From: Cryptomeria japonica
Lineage: Eukaryota; Streptophyta; Pinopsida; Cupressales; Cupressaceae
Reading direction: 5' to 3'
Length of the DNA: 64,000 nucleotides
NCBI RefSeq assembly: GCF_030272615.1
Contig: NC_081412.1
Location: 666,422,352 to 666,486,351, forward strand
Both the position numbers and the translations under genes were made by a program. The notes beneath the pieces were generated by a model. The model was not told the origin of the DNA, ran no database searches, and was given only the letters and a program-made list of their open reading frames with translations. Within the stretch, counting starts at the first letter, position 1. Each line of letters begins with the position of its first letter. Positions 55,836-64,000 of the stretch are shown one piece after another.

Positions 55836-56480
55836 TCCTTAGTTTGCACATTTAGGGGGTCATAGGAAGTGAAATCCTTAGTTCGTGCTTTTGGGGTGTC
55901 AAAGGAAATGGAAAGGCTTAAGACACTCTTTGGAGGGGTCATTGGAAATGATCAAAATGCTTAGGTTGCTGATTTGAGACCTCAATGGAAATCATCATGC
56001 CTTAGGTCGGGCTTTGGAGAGATGAAAGGATGTGGGAATGCTTAGTTCATGGATTAAGGGCCTCATTGGAAGTTTTAGTTCGTGGATTTGAGGCATCAAA
56101 GGAAATCCCATTCTTTAGTTCGTGGATTTGAGGCATCAAAGGAAATGTTAGTTCACTGATTGGAGCCTGTGCTGGAAATCAAAATCCTTAGTTCTCACTT
56201 TTGAAGCCTCATCGGGAGTGCTTGATCCTTAGGTCATGGATTTAGGCCTTCATCGGAAGTCATCAATTCATTCCTAACTTGCTATCACTTAAGTTTGCAA
56301 CATCTTCCTAGCAACGCACCCAGAAAGATCATGATCTCATTTCAAACAATACAATGCAAAAACCTTAGTTCGCTGATTTGAGGGGTCAAAGGAAGTCCCA
56401 AAGTTTAGTTCGTGCTTTTGATGCCTCACTGGAAGTCTTAGTTGTGCTTTTGGGGCTTCATTGGAAGTCCTTCAAAAATG
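55836..56480 (-). repeat. U3 word array of about 40 bp
   Basis: On the plus strand CTTAGTTCGTGGATTTGAGG and CATCAAAGGAAAT-like units recur about a dozen times, most clearly at 56076 and 56113 (37 bp apart). This is the counterpart of the 71-, 83- and 167-bp arrays in the other copies, with unrelated sequence. Confidence 0.65.
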
Positions 56481-56791
56481 GCAACTTAACTGTCTTGAAT
56501 CCTTGATCCATTTGTTCCAAGCTTCTCATGATGATTTGAACTCCAACTCTCTCTTTCCTTAGAATATTGACCTCTAAAACCAACTTGCCTTAGCCAAATT
56601 TACATTTCATCTCCAATAAAGTAAGCAAAAGACATGAATCGTTAACTCTCAAAATGCTGTATGTGAGATCAGCTCAAACTTATTTAGCCTAAAGGACCAC
56701 TCCTAGCAATCTAACCTAAAAACCCCTAAAACTGAAAGCAAAAGAGGGGGTCCCCATTTGTGATGGGGCGATGTGTGAAATGGTCACAACA

Positions 56792-59166
56792 GCTACCTCC
56801 ATTCTGGGATAAGTAATTGCTATGATTGAAGGCATATAAAGATGGAATCAAAAATCATTTCAAAAACCAAACAATGCATTTCAAGGCAAAATTAAGCAGA
56901 GTAGAGATAGGTGAATTTCCAAATATCAGAAGCTGATTAAGTGCAGATCACAACCATTCAAGAGCAGAAAGAAAGTGAATTCAAGGCAAAGAGAAGAAAA
57001 ATCACAGCAGACGAGTGCAATTTCTACAAGGGAGATCAGATTTCAAAACTAAACCAGTCATTGAGAACCTTGAGGATGGATTTTGAAAGGGAAGGCAAGT
57101 TATTTACTTGCAGATCTGAATCATTTTTTCCATTATTATTCATATCCAAATCTTGAACCTCATTTTCCGAATTTCTAAGAGTAATTTTCAGATTTTTGAA
57201 GGGTTTTGTGAAGTGAGTTTTGTGAATTATTGATGTTATTTTAGGCTATAATTCATATCACAGCATTGTCTTGCAAAATCTTTTAGGTTCTTCAAAATGA
57301 TTTAAAAATGCAAGGTCTTGCACACTGATTTTGGCATGGATTCCTTGCATTTGACTTACTTAGGGTTTCATTTATAATCTTGATTCAATATGTTTTCTTT
57401 GTCTTTTTAGGATTGATTCAAGGAGAGAAGTATGGAATGATGGTGAACTATAAGATGAAGAGCTCTCAAGTTTCAACAATGCAAGGGTCAAAACATTCAA
57501 GATGACAACAAGGAAGAATTGCTCTACAAGGATGAAAACATGACAACAACCTTGGATTTCCCTTGGAAATCCAAGATCAAGGTGATGAACTCTACAAGAT
57601 CAATGCAAGACAACATCAAGATGCACAAACATGAAGTATTTTCAACATGAATATTGTTACAATAAGGAGGATTGCTCATTTATGATAGGCGGATTAAGAC
57701 AAGATGACATCCAAAAGAAGAACTCCAAAGGATGGAGAAAGATTCCGAGAGGTCCAAGACATGAAGAAGGATAAATGAACAAAGGAGTCCACAAAATGAA
57801 GGATACTCAATAACATCTTCCATATTTCAAGAAAACATCAAGGAGTTCAGGATCCAGAATGTCCAAGAAAGAAGAATTTCAAGATTCCAAGGATAAGGGT
57901 GACAATGCAGAATAAGGGCATCACAAGAAGGATTCGAAACATGAAAAGGAAAGGCGCAAGATGAAATTGCAAAGTGGATAGCTTCAGAGGAGTTAATCAA
58001 AGTTAGAAACTTGATCAAGATGATGCAATTTGGAAATTTAAGCCATCACATCAAACAAACGGATGATGTTGAGTATCAAGAGATATCTATGTTGATGTGG
58101 CACCCATTCATCATCAACCAATCAAATAATTCAAAGTCAATTTGTCCAAGTTCATTGAACATGACTCCTACAAAGAGGGGAATTGACATGTGGAGGGCAT
58201 TAAATATGATGTTGCAACTTATTTTCTCACTAGTCCTCCTCTTAGAAGGACGTGTATTAAAAGCTTGTAATTTTTCCATTAGATAGCATTAAATGTAGGG
58301 TGGTGGTTGTTACAACTAGCTCCATTTAGGGTTTCATCATTTAATCTCAACTGTTGATTTAGAATAAGTCTGGGCCCTTCATTTGTAATTGAGAGGTCTA
58401 TATAAGAGTTGCTCTTCTCATTAGTAAAGGTTAATAGAGAATAATAGTTGATAGTATTAGGAAGCAATAGCACCAGTAGGAGAAGGAGACTAGAGATTTT
58501 TCTCAAGACTGTCGAAATAAATACATGATTTCATTAAAGATATGGTGGATCTTTGTGTGAGTTTCAACATGTTGCATGGTTTCTACTTCTCAAGTTTTAG
58601 ATTTGTTTACACGAATGGAGGATCTTATTGTTGATTAATGGTGAAGCCTATATGTTCATACCATTTGGAATTTGTTGATTCCAAACAACAATGCATGGTT
58701 AGTCTAAACTCATATTGAAAGCTTAACTTCAATTGCTCTATGCTCATTGTTCATGGTGTTGATAAGCATAAATGATTTGAAAATCATTTGAATACCCCTT
58801 TGGAGTTTGCACCATCATTGTGTAGTTGTTTCCTCATGGCCAAGCAAAGCTTGGTTTGGTTTCACTAAGTCAACAATCATTTCTTGCATTCTTAGAGTTT
58901 AGATTAGATTCTTTATCCCTTTCCATTCGATCTTTATTTGGTAGAAGTTAAGTTAGTTCAAGTTCTAGCTAAGCGTAAGTCCCTTTGTGTTACCAGCAAA
59001 TCACATATCATACACTAAGTCTATCCATCATAAAGTCGCATTGTAAACCTTCAGGTTGCCTTATTTGATCACATCATTAAGCATATGAGGATTCCTTGTT
59101 CAAGAGAGGGTAGAATACTTGGTACTTTATTATGTGTTGGTGAGTGTCATAAAATGCGCATCACCA
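56792..59166 (+). repeat. Another LTR of the giant family without the U3 gene; 5' end not assigned
   Basis: Has a TTTTTAG acceptor-like site (about 57411), A-rich filler where other copies have the gene, CTATATAAGAG at 58398, and the terminal block (CCATTTGGAATTTG, CAAGAGAGGGTAGAATACTTGG) ending GCGCATCACCA at 59166. Its layout matches the short form 6676-9821. The 5' TGTTGTG start is not visible, and the next unit (56791, minus) abuts. Confidence 0.5.
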
Positions 59167-59535
59167 CAGCCGACAACATCACATGGGAGAGCTTGGTTGG
59201 CAACAAGTGTCATACCTGGTGGTAGGACACCAAAGATAGTGATCTGCTAAAGATGGCACTTTAATGTTAGGGAGTTTGAGCCCTATTTGAGAGCCATGGT
59301 GATACAGATTAATAGGCATTCCAACAAATCTGTTATCCAATATAGGGGTTGCAAGATCACTATATCCTTCTAGCCTGTTGAGTTTACAAGAGTATTCAAG
59401 ATACCCTCAAGAGGAGCTTCCGCTACCAAGCCAAGTGAAAAGATGACATGGCAGCATAAGGATGCCTTCTTGAAGAGAGCGTGCCATGCAAATCTCACAA
59501 AGGAAGAACAGTATAGCATATGAAGCAATGGTGAT

Positions 59536-59834
59536 CTAAGTCACCAGGTTTGAATTCGAATTCGAAATTCGACAACTTTGAAATTCAAATGAAGTTCGAT
59601 GAGGAAAAAATTTGAATTAAATTCACCATATGTAATTTTTAAATTTTTTTAATAAATATATGTAATATATCTATAAAATTGCCTAAATAGTTTTAAAAAT
59701 ATTAACAGAAGAAGGCAAAAAATAAAAATAAAATCAAATAAAAAATTCGAATTTCAACGATTTTTATTGCATGTTTTAAAGTTCGGTGAATTTCGAACTT
59801 CAAGGATGAAATTCGGCCGAACCTGGTGACTTAG
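59536..59834. mobile_element. MITE-like element, 299 bp
   Basis: Terminal inverted repeats CTAAGTCACCAGGTT and AACCTGGTGACTTAG are perfect over 15 bp; further in, GAATTCGAA and TTCGGCCGAA words extend the pairing imperfectly. The interior is very AT-rich and non-coding. No longer target duplication was found; a TA duplication inside the ends (mariner-like) is possible. Confidence 0.7.
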
Positions 59835-61353
59835 ATGGTAATATTTGGGGACTCAAGAGTTTTATCATCATGGCTGAATTTTGATGTGTGCAAGATTTGA
59901 TTAAGATCAGACTCATGAGTGTGAGCAACGTGTCCAACATTGTGGTTTGGATGATGATCTCATGGTGGGTCTCAACATTAGTTAAGTGTACAATTGGGCA
60001 AGTGTACTCTCCCAGAGGATCAAAGAGTTCTTATGCTTAAAGCGCAAGGTTTTTAATATGACTTAGCATGTGATCTATTTCTTCCTCGATGTTGTTGATA
60101 TCAAGTACTCCTGATAAGTGGGGCAAATTGCAACTAGTTGGCCAACTCGATGGGTCCTGGCCAACCGCATTCTATTGGTCAAACCTTGGAATACAATCAA
60201 ACAACGAGGAGCCAACACAGTCGGCCAAGAAGAGGAAGCAGAGGGACGACATGGAGAGTGGTAGTGAGGGTGAGGTAATTCAAGGTCTTCTTCTTTGAGA
60301 GAAAGTGCAAAGGGAGTTTCAGTGGTAGTGGAGACATGCTCGAAGGAGAACGTGGAGGAGGCCATTCCTATTGAGGACACGACCGTAGCACCCTTTGCAA
60401 TAGTTCACATACCAACACTACATATACCATCACCAATAACCCCAACTTTAGCAGCCGTATCACCACTAGTGGTGCACTTAGTGGTAGCCCCACTTCCTAA
60501 ACCACCTCTAGCCGCATTTGCACTTCCAACCAAGGTTACACTTATTGCAGAGAAGCTAAAGGCCATTGATAATTGGTTAGAAATGATGGGGGTACCACCA
60601 AAGGTCTCTCCAATAGAGCCATCAAGCTTACTCTCTGAGACTATTGAAAGGCAAAAGAATATGGGGGTGTAGGGGACAATAATTACCATGATAGTGGATA
60701 CTTAATAGGGTGAGCAGGTAGTTCTGCAAGCAAATGCCGAGGCTACACAATCACTAGACACACCTAGAGGAGAGGCAGAGTCATCATCCAGTGACTAAAA
60801 TGAGATATTTCCAACTTCTATGGTCGGGATGACTGAATTTCTATGATCCTGTCAAGACAATCCAACAATACGTTCGAGAAATGTAGAGAATGGCACATTC
60901 ATGGATACGGTGGAGAACCTTTCTTGGGACTTGTACATTGGCCATGACCCACTTGTAGCACATGCAGACAAGCACATTCTCACCTTCATGCAAGTGGAGT
61001 GACAAGGATATTTTTTCAGATGTTTCATTTCCCAAGGGTTGCGACACATAGAGACAAAAGATTGTGGATGCTTGGCATCCTTCATAGCCAACAGTAGGAG
61101 GTTGGCATGACCAAGTGTTGAGAGTGATCCATGGCATGATTCTGTGCTCCCTGGACCTTTTCCTCTACTACTATAGGCATGTGGTTTCAATGGAGGAAGC
61201 CACTCATTTAGGGGATAGGGCCCTTCACTAGGCTAAGAATATTTAGAAGGCATTGGCAGATCAATTTTAGAAGTCCTAGGAGCAACAAGCACAAGAGCAC
61301 ACCCAACTTACCACATTGGAGGAGACAATGGCTGAAAGAGAGAATGAGCTAGC

Positions 61354-61770
61354 GAAGAAGGATAGACAATTGGTAGAGAAGACCACCCTACTTGGCAAGT
61401 AAGAACGACACTTGGTAGGAGATGGAAAGCTATTGGAGGAGGTCTAGGAGCTCGAGAAGAACAAAAGGTAGTTGATGGAGACTTCCTATATGGTGAAGGC
61501 AGCACAAGAGAGGGAATTCTTATATGGTGAAGGCAGCCCAGGAGAGGGAATTGGTGAAGACAGGGGCTAAAAGTTAGAACAAGTTGGCAAAGAAGGATAG
61601 ACAATTGGCAGAGAAGACCACCCAGCTTGGCAAGCAAGAACGACATTTGGCAGAAAGGGATGAGATGCTACTGGAGAAGGTCCAAGAGCTCGAGAAGACC
61701 AAAAAGTAGTTGATGGAAGGCACCTATATGGTGAAGGCAGCCCAAGAGAGGAAATTGGTGACCGACTAAC
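61354..61770 (+). repeat. 236-bp tandem duplication in a coiled-coil region
   Basis: AAGAAGGATAGACAATTGG begins one unit at about 61354 and the next at 61590. A second, shorter duplication (TATATGGTGAAGGCAGC at about 61489 and 61523) lies between them. The encoded protein is Lys/Glu/Leu-rich coiled coil (KKDRQLVEKTTLLGK). Confidence 0.7.
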
Positions 61771-61905
61771 ACCTCCAGCACCTTTAGTAGTAGCACTCCT
61801 AGGCATCTACCCCAACATCCTGTGTACATCCACCAACGAATTCTCACCCCTCTCAATGAATTTTTCTTCAATTTTTTTATGTTCCAACTCCCATTTTTGT
61901 CTCAA

Positions 61906-61938
61906 TCATCTAGAAGATGACTTCCTTTTGGGGGGACC
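61906..61938 (+). other. Hairpin plus polypurine tract before an LTR start
   Basis: TCATCT-AGA-AGATGA (6-bp stem) is followed by TTTTGGGGGGACC and TGTGATGTAG. Same order as 54975-55012 in the gag-only element. Confidence 0.65.
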
Positions 61939-62200
61939 TGTGATGTAGTCAGCTAAACAACTACAGTGTTCCACGGGGATGCATTCCCCCCCCCCCCTTT
62001 TGGTCGTGTCTCGGAGACGAGGACGTCTCTGGGACAAGGACGCGACGTCCCCCGCCGTCCCGCCACCACCACCAAAGCACTGCTGGAGACGGGGAGACAT
62101 GGAGACATCCTCAAGTCTCCTTGGGAGACATGGGGGTGTTTCTCGAGGGATAGGGAGACGCCAAGACATCTCCTGTCGCCCCATGTGAAATGCAGGTTTT
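61939..62200 (+). repeat. LTR start followed by GAGAC-rich GC block
   Basis: TGTGATGTAGTCAG opens the presumed 3' LTR; TGTAGT and ACTACA form a dyad (61944-61967). A C12-type tract at 61986-61997 and a dense cluster of GAGAC/GTCTC words (about a dozen, 62020-62175) follow. GC content is far above its surroundings. Open frames on both strands here are low-complexity artefacts. Confidence 0.5.
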
Positions 62201-63253
62201 AAAATTAAAATTTTAAAAAAATTGACATTTTTGGGGGTTGGGGGGTAGCCCTAATTGGACGTGGGCCCCACCTTTTCCCCCAAAACAACACAAAACCATG
62301 TTTTTTGTTGATTTCACTCTCATTTTGAAAGACTGATTTTTTTTCCAGCAAGCTGAAGAGGAGGAAAAACTTGTAGAAGACTGATTGAAGGAGTGATAAA
62401 AGTGATTGCAACTATGATAGGAGTGAGAAGAAGCAAGAAGAAGAGGAGGAAGAAGATTCTACTGCATTTTAGAGAGATTTTTCAAGCACAAGGTAGGGTT
62501 TTTCTTTTTTTTTTTTTGGTTTTATTTTCTGATTTTCAATGTCATTTTTGGTTCTTTGTTTGTTTAGCTTTAAATTTTTATTTTTTTTCCTATTCATCTC
62601 AAAATCATATTTAATGTTGAATCTTGAGGGCAAAATGATGAATGAATCATTCATCATTTTTCCCTCAAGATTCAACATCAAATTTTATTATTTTTATTTT
62701 TATTTTTTAAATTAAAAAAATCATAAATTGTAAATTTATTTTCAAAATTGAAATTTCAAATTTGTTTTTCGCAGTTCCAGTGAGGAGTTCATAGATGATT
62801 AGAGGCCTCCATTAGCTACATTTTGAGTTTTCTCATTTACATTTTGGCATTTTGTCTTTGACTCGTCTCTTTTGTAATGCTATTGCTATTAGTATTTGTA
62901 TTTGGCTACTCATTGTAATGATGAATCATGTAATCATCTTTATAGACTTTGCAATAGCATCAAATATTCATATTTTCCGTTTTCGATATAATAGAAATCT
63001 CCAATTTGACAATTTCATTTGCCAAATTTTATTTAGCAATTAGCATTGAAGAAATCTTGGTATTTAGATTTAGTATTTCAAATCTCCAATAGTTTCATTT
63101 GAAATGTAATTCTTATACTGTTACACTGTCATACATCTTTTCAAAACTAGTTTTTCAAGTACTATATGTATATGTATAGCTATATCAACACCACCACCTC
63201 GCCACACTGCCGCCATCGTCCCCTCGCCATCCCCAAACTTAGGCCCTTGGTCT
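62201..63253. other. AT-rich non-coding sequence with one long palindrome
   Basis: Poly-T/A tracts, no gene. Contains the palindrome listed separately and a Ser/Pro-like CCACC-rich run at 63190-63235. Confidence 0.4.
62614..62678. repeat. 65-nt near-perfect palindrome
   Basis: Two 32-nt arms around a single A (62646). Pairing fails at one position only (C at 62631 opposite T at 62661). The arms begin ATGTTGAATCTTGAGGG. As RNA it would form one long hairpin. Confidence 0.85.
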
Positions 63254-64000
63254 TGTTGTGACATCTTCACACATCGCCCCATTGCAAATGGGGATCCCCC
63301 ACTTTTCGATTTTTAGAGTAGGAGTTTTGCCTAATTTCCTAGTGTTTGTCTTTGCCGATGAGAAGGTTTTTGAATTTTGAATAGGATCATGTGTTTAAAA
63401 TGTCAAAATGTTAGAGTGATCCTGAGTTTTACCTAAGTCTAGGGGGTTGCCTTAGGGTTTTGATTTATTCTTGCTAAGTGTTGAGTTTTAATTTTGCCTT
63501 GACATTTGAGCATAAATGCGTCTAAGTGTGTATAAGTCAGTGATATTTTTGTGCCTAGAGGTCAAGAGGTCCTTTAGGAGTTGTTTTCTCGCTCCTAGGA
63601 AGTTATTCAAGTTGATTTTGCACTTTTTATCCCGATAGGTTTCCTTGTTTTCGTTCAATTTTTTGATGAATTTGCCTAAGTCTAGATGAGTTTTATTGAG
63701 TTTTGAAGTTTCCTGGTGATTTTGAGTGGAAAAATCATCATTTTCCATATGAAAATCCCTATTCTAAGGGTTAAAAGGTCAAAATTCCACACTAGAGGTG
63801 CTTTTCCCCTCATATTCCTGACTACCCATGGTTTTCCCCACTCAAAATCCAAACTGGACATGGATTTCCCTTGGAATCAAGACATGACCCATTTTTCCAC
63901 CATTGAGAATCCATACTAGGGGTGATTTTCCACCAGGATGATTAAATTTTTTCTAAGTGTTGGGAATTTTCCTGACTACCTTCGAATTTCCCCTAAGGAG
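63254..64000 (+). mobile_element. 5' part of another giant LTR, cut by the window edge
   Basis: Starts TGTTGTGACATCTTCACA, then CCCCATT-GCA-AATGGGG, both perfect dyads. The following 740 bp track 11917-12660 closely (GGAGTTGTTTTCTCGCTCCTAG, GGAAAAATCATCATTTTC and CATGGTTTTCCCC words). If it is complete, the gene would lie about 2.7 kb further on, outside the window. Confidence 0.75.

Larger units (their letters stand above)
44068..56791 (-). mobile_element. 5' giant LTR of a gag-containing element, carrying two later insertions
   Basis: Minus-strand start at 56791 (TGTTGTGACCATTTCACA, then a CCCCAT/ATGGGG dyad) and end at 44068 (CATCAACA), followed by primer site and gag. Removing the inserts 45412-47471 and 50303-55358 leaves about 5.6 kb. 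It carries a roughly 40-bp word array (56480-55836), the decayed gene (50096-47472 and 45411-about 45120) and TATATAA at 44912-44906. This copy ties the repeated units to a retrotransposon. Confidence 0.7.
59167..61938 (+). pseudogene. 3' part of a retroelement related to the gag-only element, with an 'additional ORF' relic
   Basis: 59170-59410 reads WESLVGNKCHTWW, then FEPYLRAMV and SVIQYRGCKITIS across frames, matching the conserved stretch of the 53240 ORF. After the MITE, 59990-60100 reads NWASVLSQRI and KVFNMT-x-HVIYFF, matching the NWARIISDNLD...FNMTSYLVY block of the LTR-encoded proteins. 60295-60672 is a Pro/Val/Ala-rich open frame. 61310-61770 is coiled coil. It ends in a hairpin, a purine tract and TGTGATG (61939), so here the additional ORF lies before the 3' LTR. 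Many stops; a relic. Confidence 0.55.

Noticed and set aside
61308-61871. Minus-strand Leu/Pro/Ser-rich ORFs
   Set aside because: They mirror the Lys/Glu-rich coiled-coil coding sequence on the plus strand and have no features of their own.
1-64000. tRNA, rRNA or other structured RNA genes
   Set aside because: No cloverleaf with A/B boxes or rRNA-like segment was recognised by eye; a covariance-model scan would be needed to exclude small ones.

Overview
The window looks like nuclear DNA of a seed plant with a large, repeat-filled genome, most likely a conifer. That is an inference from nested LTR retrotransposons filling nearly everything, very low gene density, AT-rich spacers and plant-type gag and kinase sequences; no single marker in the window proves it. 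I see no intact host gene. The only host-type coding sequence is three exons of a Raf-like/integrin-linked-kinase-like protein kinase (2446-3820, minus).

The main content is one family of long TG...CA units, flanked by 5-bp target duplications where both ends can be seen. They share a skeleton: two consecutive short inverted repeats right at the 5' end, a subfamily-specific tandem array, a leader with splice-like signals, either a gene of about 1,080-1,100 codons or a short filler, then a TATA box and a conserved terminal block of about 750-850 bp ending near CATCAACA. Members are: 1-885 (minus, cut by the window), 6676-9821 (plus, no gene), 11917-18863 (plus), 21472-28432 (minus), 29001-38844 (minus, host of the next one), 31717-about 37600 (plus, 3' end lost), 44068-56791 (minus, split by two later insertions), a plus copy now in three pieces (about 21066-21471, 28438-29000, 38850-41992), a plus copy ending at 59166, and 63254-64000 (plus, cut by the window). 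At 44068 the unit is followed at once by a primer-binding-site-like sequence and Ty3/gypsy gag relics on the same strand. I therefore read these units as LTRs, mostly solo LTRs, some about 7 kb long with a protein gene inside U3. That is the most unusual thing here.

The U3 gene has a recurring plan: an N-terminal block of about 400 residues that resembles plant mobile-domain / transposon 'additional ORF' proteins, a basic Ser/Lys-rich linker, a P-x-W-L motif, an IATP-like motif, then coiled-coil and helical C-terminal regions. All copies are broken. In the two best plus and minus copies (14605-17907 and 22525-25778) every internal stop I traced is TAG.

Layout: 1-885 LTR; 1012-1425 copia relic; 2446-3820 kinase exons; 4685-5341 gag relic; 6676-9821 solo LTR; 10559-11916 LTR fragments; 11917-18863 giant LTR; 18869-21065 flanking LTR remains; 21066-41992 a nested stack of four giant LTRs; 41993-44067 gag and primer site; 44068-56791 giant LTR carrying a 2.06-kb LTR-like insert and a complete 5-kb gag-only retrotransposon (50303-55358) with 347-bp LTRs; 56792-59166 another LTR; 59167-61938 a retroelement 3' relic holding a MITE; 61939-63253 GAGAC-rich sequence and a 65-nt palindrome; 63254-64000 LTR. 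Insertion order can be read in places: the copy at 21066-41992 was hit by 21472-28432 (target duplication GTTAC) and by 29001-38844 (ATGGT), and the latter was hit by the unit starting at 31717.
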